Below the pieces are notes generated by a model. The model was given only the letters and a program-made list of their open reading frames with translations. It ran no database searches and was not told the DNA's origin. Below, piece by piece: positions 25,083-35,089 of a DNA stretch of 64,000 bases; the stretch's first letter is position 1; each line of letters opens with the position of its first letter. The position numbers and the translations under genes are program-made. The DNA is from Anaerolineae bacterium (GTDB lineage: Bacteria; Chloroflexota; Anaerolineae; Aggregatilineales; Aggregatilineaceae): NCBI GenBank assembly GCA_016926875.1, contig JAFGNU010000083.1, forward strand, positions 1-64,000, read 5' to 3'.

Positions 25083-28000
25083 CAGTACGCCACCTCCAAC
25101 TGCTCTTCTTCGCGGATGTAGGCCAGTTGTCTATCGATCTCTTTGAGTTTTTGCTGCTGAAGAACGCGTTTATATTCCAGCGGCAAAACCTTGATAAACT
25201 TGGGCATGTATTCGTGCCAGTGATTCAGAACCATCTCGGCGATGGTGCTGCCGGTGTAGTTAACGTGTCTGGTCAGCAGCATTTTGATGAAGTCCTGGTC
25301 GTCCGGTTCCATCGCCGGGGTTAGCTCCACCATACCCAGGTTGCAAAAGTAGGCGAAGTTGCCGTCAGTGTTCAGCACATAGGCAATCCCGCCGCTCATG
25401 CCTGCGGCGAAGTTGCGCCCGACGTTGCCGAGCACGATGATCCGCCCGCCGGTCATGTATTCGCCACAGTGATCGCCTGCGCCCTCGACGACGGCGTTTA
25501 CACCGCTGTTGCGCACACAGAAACGCTCTCCGGCTATGCCGCGAATGAAGACTTCGCCGCTGGTAGCCCCGTACAGCACGGTATTGCCGACGATCAGGTT
25601 TTCTTCGGCCTTGAATGTGCTGCCGTCTGGCGGCACGGCGATCAGGCGCCCACCTGACAGTCCCTTGCCAAAATAGTCATTTGCATCGCCTGCCAGCCGG
25701 AACGTAACGCCTTTTGCCAGAAACGCGCCGAAACTCTGGCCTGCGCTGCCTTCAAACGTGCATTGAATGGTATCGTCCGGCAGACCGGACTCGCCATAAC
25801 ACCGCGACACTTCGCCGGACAGCATGGCCCCGACGGCGCGATCCGCGTTGGTGATCGGCATGTGGATCGACACCTGCTCCCGGTATTTCAGCGCGGGCTT
25901 AGCCTTTTTGATCAAGTCCCGGTCGATCACGCTGTCGATCTTGTGGATTTGCGACTCAACGCAGTGCAGCGGACTGTGTTTAGCCGCTTCCGGCTGGTAC
26001 AGCAGGCTCGACAGATCAACCGTGCTGACTTTCCAGTGATCGACCTGGCGCATGGTCAGCATGTCCGTGCGCCCGATCAACTCGTCAAAGGTCCGGATGC
26101 CCAACTGGGCCATGATCTCGCGGACCTCTTGCGCCATAAAGCTGAAATAGTTGATCAGGTGGTCCGGCTGGCCCTTGAAACGGCTTCGCAGTTCCGGGTC
26201 CTGGGTGGCGATCCCCGCCGGGCAGGTGTTGCGGTGGCATTTACGCATCATGACACAGCCCAACACGATCAGCGTGGCCGTGCCGAACGCGAACTCTTCA
26301 GCACCAAGCATCGCCGCCAGCACGATGTCCCGCCCGGTTTTGAGCTGCCCGTCCGTCTGTAACCGCACGCGCCCGCGCAGGTTATTCAGCACCAGAGTTT
26401 GGTGTGTCTCTGCCAGGCCAAGCTCAAAGGGCAGCCCGGCGTGTTTGATAGAGCTTTGGGGGCTGGCCCCCGTTCCGCCATCATAGCCGCTGATGACGAT
26501 TGTGTCGGCGTGCGCCTTCGCCACTCCTGCCGCAATCGTCCCTACCCCGGCCTCCGATACCAGCTTGACGCTGATACGCGCGCGCGGATTGACATTCTTC
26601 AGGTCAAAGATAAGCTGTGCCAGGTCTTCGATAGAGTAGATATCGTGGTGCGGCGGCGGCGAAATCAGCGTGACGCCGGGCGTAGAGTGCCGGGTGCGCG
26701 CGATAACTTCATCGACTTTGTGGCCGGGAAGCTGGCCGCCTTCGCCGGGCTTGGCGCCCTGTGCGATTTTGATCTGCAATTCGTCAGCGTTGACCAGGTA
26801 ATTACTCGTCACGCCAAAACGCCCGGAAGCAACCTGCTTGATAGCGCTCCGGGTCAGGGTGCCGTCTGGGCGGGGAGCATAGCGTGCGGGGTCTTCGCCG
26901 CCCTCCCCGGAGTTGCTCCGGCAGCCCATCGCGTTCATAGCGGTGGCAATCGTTTCGTGCACATCTTTGCCCAGCGAACCAAAAGACATCGCGCCGGTGA
27001 TCATCCGTTTCCGGATGGCTTCGACCGGCTCAACCTCTTCGATTGGGATCGGCGTCTGGGGCACAAACTCAAGCAAGCCGCGAATGACATGCGGTCTCTG
27101 GTTTTCACGGTTTACGCGGTCGGCAAACGCTTTATATTTCTCATAGTCGCCGGTGCGAACAGCCCATTGCAGCAGGTGAATCGTTTCCGGGTTCCAGGCA
27201 TGTTTTTCGCCGCCTTTGCGATAATGGTACACCCCTTCCGATTCGAGCATGGCGGGCCGCTCAACGTATGCTTTGTGATGCCGCATCAAGACTTCCTGGG
27301 CGATCTGTTCCAGCCCAATACCGCCGATGCGGGATTCGGTGCCGGTGAAGTAGGTATCCACCACGTTCTGGGAAAGGCCGACGGTCTCGAACGTCTGCGC
27401 CCCGTGATAGCTCCGCAGCGTTGAGATGCCCAGTTTCGACAGGACTTTGAGCAGTCCCTTGCTAATTGCCTCGACGTAACTGTTTTCGGCCTCAATGTAA
27501 TTGTCAAGTGAGGGCAGTTTGCCTTCTTTGAGCAGCGCGTGCAGGGTAGCAAAGGCGCCATAGGGATTGATAGCGCTGGCACCATACCCAAACAGCAGCG
27601 CAAAGTCCATGACTTCCCGCGCTTCGGCAGTTTTGACAATCAGCGCGACCTCGGTCCGCTTTTTAACGCGGATCAGGTGATGGTGTACGGCAGCGCACGC
27701 TAACAGCGACGGGATCGGCGCAAAATCGGCGTCAAACGCCCGGTCCGACAGGATGATAAAGTCGTAGCCCTCATCGACCTTTGCTTCAGCATCGATGCAC
27801 AACTGGCGCAGTACGCGCTCAAGCCCGGCAGGGCCTTCACCAACCGGGAAGACAGCCTGAAGTGTGGCAGTCTTAAAACCCTGATTGTCCCAGGTTTTGA
27901 TCTTCGCTACATCCGAGTTAGAGAAAATAGGCCGTTTGAACTGCACCATGTGGCAGTGCTCAGGGGTTTCAGACAGCAGGTTGCCTTCTTTGCCGATGTA

Positions 28001-29623
28001 GTTGGTCAGGGTCATGACCAGCTCTTCGCGGATCGGGTCAATAGCCGGATTCGTGACCTGGGCAAACACCTGCTTGAAGTAATTGAATAAGCGCTGCGGC
28101 TTGTCCGAGAAAACGGCCAGCGGGGTATCGGTGCCCATCGAACTGGTCGGCTCTTTATGAGCGCAGATCATGGGAATCAAGATATATTCGATGTCTTCCC
28201 GGTTGTAGCCAAACAGCAGGTGAAGCTCATGTAGCTGCTGTTCCGGCATCCCAACGGTTACCGGCGTGGTGAATGTGATATCGGCCAGCCGGACACGGTT
28301 ATTTTCGACCCACTGACGATAGGGGCTTTGGTGGCTGATGGTGTCTTTGATCTCGTCGTCCGGGATGATGCGGCCTTCTTGCGTATCAACCAGCAGCAGT
28401 TTGCCGGGGCGCAGGCGTCCCTTGTACGCGATCTGCTCCGGTGGGAAAGTTTGTACGCCGACCTCAGAAGCCATGACGATCAGATCGTCCTTTGTTACAA
28501 CGTAGCGAGAGGGACGCAGGCCGTTTCGATCCAGCGTTCCCCCGACGAACCGGCCATCACAAAACACCATCGCAGCCGGACCGTCCCACGGTTCCAGGAA
28601 CGAGGAGTGATACTCGTAAAAGTACTTCAGGTCTTCAGGGATCGGGTTCAGCTTGTTAAAGGATTCAGGAATGAGCATCATCAGCGCATGGGGCAGCGAC
28701 CGGCCCGCCATCACGAGCAGTTCCAGCGCATTATCAAACGAGGCGGAATCGCTCTTGTCCGGATCGATGACCGGCAGCAGATCGAGCAAATCTTCGCCCA
28801 GCAGGTCCGACTGAAAGCCGGACTCGTGTGCCTGAATCCAGAACCGGTTGGCGCGGATGGTATTGATTTCGCCGTTGTGTCCCAGCAGCCGGAACGGCTG
28901 CGCCAGGTCCCAGGTGGGAAACGTATTGGTGCTGAAACGCGAGTGAACCAGGGCAATCGCGCTGCTCATGCGCTCGTCCTGCAAGTCGCCAAAATAGGGC
29001 TTGAGCTGAGTGGACATCAGCATCCCTTTGTAGACAACCGTTTTGCTGGATAGAGAACAGATATAAAACATGGAAGCCTGCGCGATGGCAGACTTCCGGA
29101 TGTGGTTTTCACTCAACTTGCGGACCACATAGAGCTGTCGCTCCAACTGGTCCTGGTTCAAGGGCTGTCGCGGCTGCAAAAAAACCTGCTTGATAACCGG
29201 CTCGGCGGCGCGGGCAATATCGCCCAGGACGCTGCTGTCTACCGCGATGTCACGCCAGGCTGTCACCTCAAACCCTTTGCGGCGGGCGAACTGCTCCACC
29301 GTCTGGATGCAGTATTCAGCATCGTCGATGTTGGTGGGCAAAAATACCAGCCCGGTGCCGTACTGCCCGGCTTCAGGCAGTGCCGGTATGTGCTGGCTGT
29401 AAAAGCCGTGCGGAATCTGCATCAGTATCCCGGCACCATCACCGGTTTTGTTATCGGCACTCTCTGCGCCCCGATGCGCCAGCCGTTCCAGGGCTTCGAG
29501 GCCGCGCCGGATGATGTCATACGATTGTTTACCCTTAATATTCGCCACAAACCCGATGCCACACGCGTCGTGTTCGTGCGCGCTGTTGTAAAGACCCTGT
29601 TTGTCAGGAAGCTGTGTTGTCAT
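25082..29623 (-). CDS. gltB: Glutamate synthase large subunit
   Basis: 1513 residues; makes glutamate from glutamine and 2-oxoglutarate in nitrogen assimilation. The ATG at 29623 is chosen because TAAGGAGTG lies just upstream. A 20-residue leader then precedes C21 in H-D-A-C-G-I-G-F-V, the Ntn amidotransferase nucleophile exposed after processing. Central and FMN domains follow, with S-G-Y-D-G-G-T-G-A-S-P and the 3Fe-4S cluster cysteines in C-V-M-M-R-K-C-H-R-N-T-C-P-A-G. The C-terminal glycine-rich beta-helix has the repeated G-G-x-I-x-V pattern. It forms an operon with gltD. An extended start at 29725 would add an unconserved leader. Confidence 0.97.
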   Translation of the reverse strand: MTTQLPDKQGLYNSAHEHDACGIGFVANIKGKQSYDIIRRGLEALERLAHRGAESADNKTGDGAGILMQIPHGFYSQHIPALPEAGQYGTGLVFLPTNIDDAEYCIQTVEQFARRKGFEVTAWRDIAVDSSVLGDIARAAEPVIKQVFLQPRQPLNQDQLERQLYVVRKLSENHIRKSAIAQASMFYICSLSSKTVVYKGMLMSTQLKPYFGDLQDERMSSAIALVHSRFSTNTFPTWDLAQPFRLLGHNGEINTIRANRFWIQAHESGFQSDLLGEDLLDLLPVIDPDKSDSASFDNALELLVMAGRSLPHALMMLIPESFNKLNPIPEDLKYFYEYHSSFLEPWDGPAAMVFCDGRFVGGTLDRNGLRPSRYVVTKDDLIVMASEVGVQTFPPEQIAYKGRLRPGKLLLVDTQEGRIIPDDEIKDTISHQSPYRQWVENNRVRLADITFTTPVTVGMPEQQLHELHLLFGYNREDIEYILIPMICAHKEPTSSMGTDTPLAVFSDKPQRLFNYFKQVFAQVTNPAIDPIREELVMTLTNYIGKEGNLLSETPEHCHMVQFKRPIFSNSDVAKIKTWDNQGFKTATLQAVFPVGEGPAGLERVLRQLCIDAEAKVDEGYDFIILSDRAFDADFAPIPSLLACAAVHHHLIRVKKRTEVALIVKTAEAREVMDFALLFGYGASAINPYGAFATLHALLKEGKLPSLDNYIEAENSYVEAISKGLLKVLSKLGISTLRSYHGAQTFETVGLSQNVVDTYFTGTESRIGGIGLEQIAQEVLMRHHKAYVERPAMLESEGVYHYRKGGEKHAWNPETIHLLQWAVRTGDYEKYKAFADRVNRENQRPHVIRGLLEFVPQTPIPIEEVEPVEAIRKRMITGAMSFGSLGKDVHETIATAMNAMGCRSNSGEGGEDPARYAPRPDGTLTRSAIKQVASGRFGVTSNYLVNADELQIKIAQGAKPGEGGQLPGHKVDEVIARTRHSTPGVTLISPPPHHDIYSIEDLAQLIFDLKNVNPRARISVKLVSEAGVGTIAAGVAKAHADTIVISGYDGGTGASPQSSIKHAGLPFELGLAETHQTLVLNNLRGRVRLQTDGQLKTGRDIVLAAMLGAEEFAFGTATLIVLGCVMMRKCHRNTCPAGIATQDPELRSRFKGQPDHLINYFSFMAQEVREIMAQLGIRTFDELIGRTDMLTMRQVDHWKVSTVDLSSLLYQPEAAKHSPLHCVESQIHKIDSVIDRDLIKKAKPALKYREQVSIHMPITNADRAVGAMLSGEVSRCYGESGLPDDTIQCTFEGSAGQSFGAFLAKGVTFRLAGDANDYFGKGLSGGRLIAVPPDGSTFKAEENLIVGNTVLYGATSGEVFIRGIAGERFCVRNSGVNAVVEGAGDHCGEYMTGGRIIVLGNVGRNFAAGMSGGIAYVLNTDGNFAYFCNLGMVELTPAMEPDDQDFIKMLLTRHVNYTGSTIAEMVLNHWHEYMPKFIKVLPLEYKRVLQQQKLKEIDRQLAYIREEEQLEVAY

Positions 29624-30011
29624 GGTATCTTCACTCCTTATGGGTAAACCAACCAGGGGCCGGATGGTGGGGCAGGCGCCTGCCTCTAAATCCACTATCC
29701 AGACCGGGTGAACACATAACCGCACCAGTGAAAATCTATTGGATGTAGTTCACCTGCGTTCGCTGTAAAGAGTGCTGTATAAGAATAACTTCCAAAGAAA
29801 AACGGGTATTTCGCTGTGGATGAGGTGCCCGGACGGAGAAATAATTTCCGACGAATCTAATCGGTAACTTTGGATGCTATCCAATCATCCGGCGTTGAGC
29901 TACTTATCGGTATGGTCAAAATGCCCAAAAAGCGCCTCCGCGCAGGCGGCGGGATGTGCTCGCGCTCGTCGGGGTGTCGGTTTGAGGGCTGTTGTCTTAG
30001 TGCACGTTGTA
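29624..30011. other. Intergenic region upstream of gltB, 388 bp
   Basis: No gene is supported. It holds a perfect 14-bp palindrome GGCAGGCGCCTGCC (29671-29684) about 50 bases before the gltB start, a possible operator. It also holds a weak terminator for the upstream phosphatase gene. I found no recognised riboswitch and no clear sigma-70 promoter for gltBD. Confidence 0.4.
29927..29948 (-). terminator. Weak intrinsic terminator after inositol-phosphatase family gene
   Basis: On the minus strand CGCCT/AGGCG (5-bp stem, 6-base loop) is followed by C and five T. It lies about 65 bases past the stop. Confidence 0.45.
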
Positions 30012-30854
30012 TCAGGGGATGTTGGGACGCGGCGCTTTGGTGCCCAGAGTCAGCACAGCCAGCGCCTGATCATGGACGTGCCCGTTGGACGCCAGGATTT
30101 TCTGCCCACGATAGGCGTCGCCGTTCCGGTTGCCGGAATAGTCCGAAACACGTCCCCCGGCTTCTTCCACAAACAAAATGCCCGCCTGCACATCCCAGGG
30201 TTTGGCGCCCTGCTCCCAGTACAACTCAAAGCGTCCGGCAGCCACGTAACATAGATCGAGCGCCGCCGCGCCAACCCGGCGGATGCCCTGCGTCCGCACG
30301 ACAAAGTTAGCGACGTGTTCAACGTTGTTGTCCGGGCTGGTCCAGCGGTCGTATGGGAAACCGGTCACGGCTAACGACTGCGCGAGGTCTGTTATATCCG
30401 AAACGCGCAGCGGTCGCCCGTTGACCGTTGCGCCCTCGCCCTGGATGCCTTTGTACAGCTCTTCGAGCATCGGGTCGTAGACCACGCCCAGGATCGGCTG
30501 CATATCGGCGCTTGCCAGCGCCAGGCTGACTGCAAAGTGCGGCATCCGGTGGGCAAAATTGGTTGTGCCGTCGAGCGGGTCTACGTACCAGTGATACGGT
30601 GTTTCGTTTGGGGGCGGGCCATAGCCGCCGCCTTCTTCGCCGTGAATATGATGATCCGGGAACGCGTCGCGCAGCGCGCCCACGATGAATGCTTCTGAAT
30701 CGCGGTCGGCCTGCGTGACCAGGTCAACGCTAACCTGCTTGTGATCGGCCTGGCGCGGGCGTTCGTAATATTCGCGCAAAATCGCCCCAGCCTGGCGAGC
30801 GATGGTTTCGGCAGTTTGCAGTGCGGCGTGCAAGTCTAGTGATTGGCTGTTCAT
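30012..30854 (-). CDS. suhB: Inositol monophosphatase family protein
   Basis: 280-residue Mg-dependent phosphatase. Metal site I is G-E-E-G (near 74-77) and W-Y-V-D-P-L-D-G-T-T-N-F (near 89-100); the second motif is K-P-W-D-V-Q-A-G, with W-D in the right place. Family members hydrolyse inositol-1-phosphate, fructose-1,6-bisphosphate or PAP, and SuhB also acts in transcription antitermination in proteobacteria. The substrate is not decided here. TATAAT (30898-30893) lies 38 bases upstream of the start. Confidence 0.9.
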   Translation of the reverse strand: MNSQSLDLHAALQTAETIARQAGAILREYYERPRQADHKQVSVDLVTQADRDSEAFIVGALRDAFPDHHIHGEEGGGYGPPPNETPYHWYVDPLDGTTNFAHRMPHFAVSLALASADMQPILGVVYDPMLEELYKGIQGEGATVNGRPLRVSDITDLAQSLAVTGFPYDRWTSPDNNVEHVANFVVRTQGIRRVGAAALDLCYVAAGRFELYWEQGAKPWDVQAGILFVEEAGGRVSDYSGNRNGDAYRGQKILASNGHVHDQALAVLTLGTKAPRPNIP

Positions 30855-30892
30855 GCTGTTCCTTATGGCGTGAGATTATCGAGCAAAACCCC

Positions 30893-30898
30893 ATTATA
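30893..30898 (-). promoter_or_regulatory. Probable -10 box of inositol-phosphatase family gene
   Basis: TATAATGG on the minus strand. TTCAAC 16 bases upstream is a poor -35. Confidence 0.4.
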
Positions 30899-30933
30899 GC
30901 GCGCTCGCCAGCAGGTTGAAGGGGCAGTTCTGC

Positions 30934-32166
30934 TCAGCGGGCGAAGTGCGCCACGCATTCGATGTGATATGTCTGCGGGAACATATCAACCGGCTGTACG
31001 TCGATCAGGCGGTAGCCCTTTTTGTTCAGCCGCTTGGCATCGCGGGCCAGGGTGGATGGTTCGCAGCTTACATACACAATGGTGCGCGGGCCAAGCGCGT
31101 CCAGGGCATCGAGCGCATACGGTTTTATGCCGCTGCGCGGCGGGTCCAAGACGGCAGCATCGTATGGGCCTTGCAGATCGGGCAGCACCGCTTCGACGCT
31201 GCCTTCAACCAGGTCTACGTTGTCCAGGTCGGCCAAGTTCGTATCGGCATCGGTCACGGCGGGCGGGTAGCTCTCGATTGATGTCACCAGCGCGGCCTGC
31301 TCTGCGATGAAGGCCGTGAATAATCCTACACCCGCGTACAGGTCCAGCACGGTTTCTTCGCCGCGCAGGTCCAGCTTTTCCAGCACCAGATCGACCAGCG
31401 TTTTGGCCTGCGGCAGGTTGACCTGGAAGAATCCCCCCGCCGTCACACGGAAGCGGCGCCCACCTACGACATAAACCGTATGGCTCGACCCGATCAGGTT
31501 GACCGGCTCGTTGTCACTCAGCAGGAAGTTAACCGATACCGGCAGGTTGACTTCCAGTTCCGGGGCGTCATCGTTCCGGGTGCTGAGGATGATCATCAAG
31601 TCACCCTCTGAACCGATTTGCAGGCGCACGCGTTCCAGGTCGGGAATGTCAAAGTCGATCTGATCAAGCAGCTCGATCAGTTCAGGCCGGATGATGTGGC
31701 ATTCGTCGATTGGGATCAGCGTTTTGTCGTCGGTGCCGACAAAACACAGGCTGCCCGCCTCATCAACATGAAAGGTGGCATGAGCGCGGTAGGCCCAGGC
31801 GTCCGGGCTGGGGATCGTGGGACGAACAACCGGCGTTTTGAACCCGCCGATGCGCTTGAATTGATCGATCACCACGTCGCGTTTAAAACCCGGCTGGGCG
31901 GCGTAGTCGATGTGTTGAAAGTGGCATCCCCCGCAGCGTCCGGGGCCAAAGTGGGGACAGCGCGGTGGCACGCGGTCCGGCGATGGTTCCAGCAGCGTCA
32001 CCCCCTCGGCAAACGCATAGCGGGAGTGGTCATCCACGATGCGGGCGGTGATTCGCTCGCCGGGGATGGTATAGGGCACAAAAATCGCGCGCCCTGCGTG
32101 GCGTCCCAACGTATTGCCGCCGTGTACCATTTCATCGAGCGTCAGTTCGAAGGTTTGGTGAATCAA
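30934..32166 (-). CDS. rlmD: 23S rRNA (uracil-5)-methyltransferase, RlmD/TrmA type
   Basis: 410 residues. An N-terminal TRAM-like domain (F-E-L-T-L-D-E-M-V-H-G-G, then A-I-F-V-P) precedes a cysteine cluster (C-x7-C-x2-C near residue 70), which probably binds iron-sulfur. The SAM domain has V-L-D-L-Y-A-G-V-G-L-F-T. D-P-P-R-S-G and the catalytic Cys in V-S-C-E-P-S-T-L-A-R-D complete the m5U methyltransferase set. The TTG start follows GAGGCTGG. Which uridine (747, 1939 or tRNA 54) is methylated cannot be told from sequence alone, so the symbol is provisional. Confidence 0.9.
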   Translation of the reverse strand: MIHQTFELTLDEMVHGGNTLGRHAGRAIFVPYTIPGERITARIVDDHSRYAFAEGVTLLEPSPDRVPPRCPHFGPGRCGGCHFQHIDYAAQPGFKRDVVIDQFKRIGGFKTPVVRPTIPSPDAWAYRAHATFHVDEAGSLCFVGTDDKTLIPIDECHIIRPELIELLDQIDFDIPDLERVRLQIGSEGDLMIILSTRNDDAPELEVNLPVSVNFLLSDNEPVNLIGSSHTVYVVGGRRFRVTAGGFFQVNLPQAKTLVDLVLEKLDLRGEETVLDLYAGVGLFTAFIAEQAALVTSIESYPPAVTDADTNLADLDNVDLVEGSVEAVLPDLQGPYDAAVLDPPRSGIKPYALDALDALGPRTIVYVSCEPSTLARDAKRLNKKGYRLIDVQPVDMFPQTYHIECVAHFAR

Positions 32167-32221
32167 AGGCCAGCCTCAGTGATATGAATTTAACCCAGGG
32201 GAGTATACCGTAATCTGGAAG

Positions 32222-32227
32222 TATAAT
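32222..32227 (+). promoter_or_regulatory. -10 box TATAAT upstream of small membrane protein
   Basis: A perfect TATAAT lies 28 bases before the TTG start at 32256. Its last two bases are the A and T of an in-frame ATG, so that ATG would sit upstream of the transcript start. The -35 is not recognisable. Confidence 0.5.
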
Positions 32228-32255
32228 GGATAGGCATACCTGGCAGGAGGGAAAA

Positions 32256-32798
32256 TTGAGCCAACAGAAAAACCGTCCAGATGGCCCGCCGATCTCCGAT
32301 CACCCGCATCCCCACTCTGTATTGCGCCGGATGACGGCGGTCCTGGTCGCGCTGGGGCTGATCGGCGATGTGGTTGGGGTATTCGGGCTGCTGGCGCTGG
32401 GAGTTGGGCTGGCGCTGCCCCTGCTGCCGCTGATGGCGTTTTTCCTAGCAGCGCTAAGCATTCCACTGCTGCTGATGACCGTACTGCACCCGCGCATTAC
32501 GGTGTACGCGTCCGGTCTGTGGATTAAACCGCTGCTGTGGCGGGGCCGCTGGGTTGCCTGGGATGCCGTGGTGCAAGTGGCAGACCATACTCTGATCCAA
32601 CGCGGCCAGCGCACTCGCTGGGAAAAACCGCGGGATGGGCGGTTGATCACCGTCTCAGGCGGGCTGCCGCCTGTATTCGGGATCGTCGGTGTGATGGCAG
32701 GGTTGGGGCGCGTGCGCGCGTTTGGCATTTCCACCACCAGCCATGTCGACTATACCACGCTGCTAAACGCGATCCAGCGCCATAAGCGGCGGGACTGA
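32256..32798 (+). CDS. Small membrane protein, PH-like C-terminus
   Basis: 180 residues. The TTG at 32256 is favoured because AGGAGGGAAAA precedes it and the alternative ATG at 32226 overlaps the -10 box. Two hydrophobic segments (about 30-50 and 54-75) form a hairpin. The soluble part after it (I-T-V-Y-A-S-G-L-W-I-K-P-L-L-W-R-G, then W-D-A-V-V-Q-V) looks like the beta-rich domain found after paired helices in bacterial PH-domain membrane proteins. The family is not certain, and there is no functional clue from neighbours. Confidence 0.7.
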   Translation: MSQQKNRPDGPPISDHPHPHSVLRRMTAVLVALGLIGDVVGVFGLLALGVGLALPLLPLMAFFLAALSIPLLLMTVLHPRITVYASGLWIKPLLWRGRWVAWDAVVQVADHTLIQRGQRTRWEKPRDGRLITVSGGLPPVFGIVGVMAGLGRVRAFGISTTSHVDYTTLLNAIQRHKRRD

Positions 32799-32811
32799 GA
32801 GGCGCGCCCGG

Positions 32812-34122
32812 CTAGGTCGTGTCCTGGTTGCTGCTATCGTCCTGCTTGCCTAGCGCTTCATTAAGCCGGGCAAGGAATGCCTCGCTTTGCTCGTGATTCA
32901 GGGTCAGCGTTGGCTCCTCGTGACCGATCAGCCTGTCATACGCACCGCGCAGCAGCGCCGCGCTGCGCCGCCAGGCGTGATTGTCAACCACCCACTGCCG
33001 CCCCTGCTGCCCGATCTGGTGCCCTAAAGCCGGGTCGTTCAGAATGTGCAAAATGGCATCGGCAAACAGCCGGGGCGTGTCACGGATCAACATCTGCCTG
33101 CCGTCTACCGCGTTCAGCCCTTCGCAGCCAATCGACGTGCTAACCACCGGGCAGCCACACGCCAGCGATTCCAGCAGTTTAAAGCGCGTGCCGCTTCCGC
33201 TGCGCAGTGGGCAGACAAACAGCGCGCTGCGTTGTAGATAAGGGCGCGTATCATCCACCAGTCCGGTCACAGCAACGCCGCTGTCCGGCTGGGCGCTGAA
33301 CGCTTGCAGCGCGGGCGGCGGGTCTTTGCCCAACAGCAGCAGCCGGAAATCGGGGCGCACGGCTCGCACCAGCGGCAAGATCATCTCTACGAAATACAGT
33401 ACAGCATCCGTGTTGGGGAAGTACTTGTAATCGCCCATGTAAACAGCGGTCCGGTTATCACGCTCGATGGCATCATCGATATGGAAGTAGTCCACATCCA
33501 CGCCGTTTGGCGCTATCACCGTCGGCACGCCCGGTGTGGCGCGCTTCACGGCGGCGGCGTCCGTTTCCGACATGACCCCTACCAGCGTTGCTTCAGACCA
33601 GGCGCGCGGTTCCCACCACCGCATTTTGATCGATTCCAGCGCAATGCCGGGCCGGGTGGGCCAGGGCTTGGCAACCTGTGCGTGGCGCCACCAGGCGACG
33701 TACTCAATGGCCGGTTCCGAGAGCAGCACCGGGACGGCCAGTTGGTTGGGCAGGTTTTGCAGCATGTAGAATGATTCAACATGAATCAGGTCGATAGGGC
33801 GCTCGTGCAGCAGGCGCGCAACGGTGGCTTGCATGGCAGGTGTGCGATACAGCCGCATTGTAACCGGCTTTATCGATGTCAGGCTGAGCAGCGCCGCCCG
33901 CAGTGTGCCAGGACTGGAGGCGCGATCGATCACGATCAGGTCGCACAGTTCGTGCATGGGTGACAGGTCAAAAGCCTGTTCTTCGGGGCGGCCAAAGCAT
34001 ACCAGCGTGATCTCGTAGTCACGGCGCAGGTGCTTGACCAGGTTGTAGGTTCGCATACGCCCGCCGCTGGTTGGTGGGTAGGGCAGATAGGGCGTCAGCA
34101 TCAATACGTGTGGTTTCGACAT
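32812..34122 (-). CDS. Glycosyltransferase family 4 (GT-B)
   Basis: 436 residues with two Rossmann halves. The N-terminus reads L-M-L-T-P-Y-L-P-Y-P-P-T-S-G-G-R, the acceptor-side glycine loop. The donor side has V-Y-M-G-D-Y-K-Y-F-P-N-T-D, then V-T-G-L-V-D-D-T-R-P-Y and the E-x7-E-like region F-K-L-L-E-S-L-A-C-G-C-P-V-V. These are retaining sugar-nucleotide transferases, often for exopolysaccharide or glycolipid. It is convergent with the small membrane protein gene (13 bases apart) and divergent from DUF3891. Donor sugar is unknown; GDP-mannose from manC is one possibility. Confidence 0.92.
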   Translation of the reverse strand: MSKPHVLMLTPYLPYPPTSGGRMRTYNLVKHLRRDYEITLVCFGRPEEQAFDLSPMHELCDLIVIDRASSPGTLRAALLSLTSIKPVTMRLYRTPAMQATVARLLHERPIDLIHVESFYMLQNLPNQLAVPVLLSEPAIEYVAWWRHAQVAKPWPTRPGIALESIKMRWWEPRAWSEATLVGVMSETDAAAVKRATPGVPTVIAPNGVDVDYFHIDDAIERDNRTAVYMGDYKYFPNTDAVLYFVEMILPLVRAVRPDFRLLLLGKDPPPALQAFSAQPDSGVAVTGLVDDTRPYLQRSALFVCPLRSGSGTRFKLLESLACGCPVVSTSIGCEGLNAVDGRQMLIRDTPRLFADAILHILNDPALGHQIGQQGRQWVVDNHAWRRSAALLRGAYDRLIGHEEPTLTLNHEQSEAFLARLNEALGKQDDSSNQDTT

Positions 34123-34306
34123 GAGCAGTAGTTTCTCACTTCATTCGCGCGCAGAGTGTACAGACCCGGCACAGCCCCGTCAAGGGTCGGCTGAATACCG
34201 GGCCAGCTTATCTCATAAGGATCGCGTGAATAGGCTGATCCGCGCAAGTGATGTACACTACACCACAGTGAGTGTCCGCTTGTCAACTACCAGCGAGAAA
34301 AACCGT

Positions 34307-35089
34307 ATGATCCGCCGCGAAGAACCCGGTGCAACCTGGGTGATCCACCAGGCTGCCCATGCTTATATTGCCGGTCGTATTGCCAACCACTGGATCGGCG
34401 GCGGCCAGATGCAGCCTGTCCCGCGCGATGAGCTGTTCCTTGCCGCGTGCTGCCATGATGCCGGTTGGGTGACAGTTGAACAAACACCGCGCGTCAATGC
34501 GGCAGGACAACCGCGCACCTTCACCGAGATGGACCTGGACGAGCATTTTTTGATCTGGCAGCAGAGTATTGATGCTGTATTTTTGCAAAATCGCTACGCC
34601 GGGCTGCTGACCAGCCAGCACTGCACAGCGCTCTACGAGATGCGGCTCCGGGCCGTGCCCGATCCGCCGGAGGACCGCACTCGGATCACTGACTTCTTGG
34701 AAACACAACACGCCTGGGAACGCGCCTTGATCGCTGCCTTAAGCGAACATCCCTGTTACGCGGCAGCGGTCCAGCCAGACCGGCTGGCGGATAACCTGCG
34801 GCTGCTCCAGGTGTGGGATTACCTGTCGCTGCTGCTGTGCATGGGCGAAGTACAGGAACAACCGCTGGCAGACGTGCCGCTGGCGTATGGGCGGCGGGGC
34901 ACGCTGCAAGTCGCGCCCGGCGGCGCGCGCTGTATGCTGCTGGACCCGTTCCCATTGGCACAACCACTCACCGTCTGGATCGATGTCCGGCAGGTGATCG
35001 GCGGGCCGTTTGCCGACGATGCCGGGTTACAGCGCGCGCTGGCAGCCGCGCCCTATCAACCGCTGGTGTTTGAAGTGAGGCAGCCGTAA
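34307..35089 (+). CDS. DUF3891 family protein
   Basis: 260 residues. The ATG at 34307 begins M-I-R-R-E-E-P-G, where family members start; RBS is weak. A GTG at 34268 is another possible start. Conserved features are H-x3-H near residues 14-18, the C-C-H-D-A-G-W helix and H-F-L-I-W, a histidine/aspartate set resembling a metal-dependent HD-like hydrolase. The function of DUF3891 is not known to me. Flanking genes (GT4, regulator) give no clear link. Confidence 0.8.
   Translation: MIRREEPGATWVIHQAAHAYIAGRIANHWIGGGQMQPVPRDELFLAACCHDAGWVTVEQTPRVNAAGQPRTFTEMDLDEHFLIWQQSIDAVFLQNRYAGLLTSQHCTALYEMRLRAVPDPPEDRTRITDFLETQHAWERALIAALSEHPCYAAAVQPDRLADNLRLLQVWDYLSLLLCMGEVQEQPLADVPLAYGRRGTLQVAPGGARCMLLDPFPLAQPLTVWIDVRQVIGGPFADDAGLQRALAAAPYQPLVFEVRQP

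Noticed and set aside
29870-30310. Plus-strand frame across the gltB upstream region
   Set aside because: Arg/Cys-rich, no homologous motif, and it runs into the antisense of the inositol-phosphatase family gene.
32226-32255. ATG at 32226 as start of the small membrane protein
   Set aside because: It overlaps the TATAAT box and lacks an RBS; the TTG at 32256 has AGGAGGGAAAA in front.
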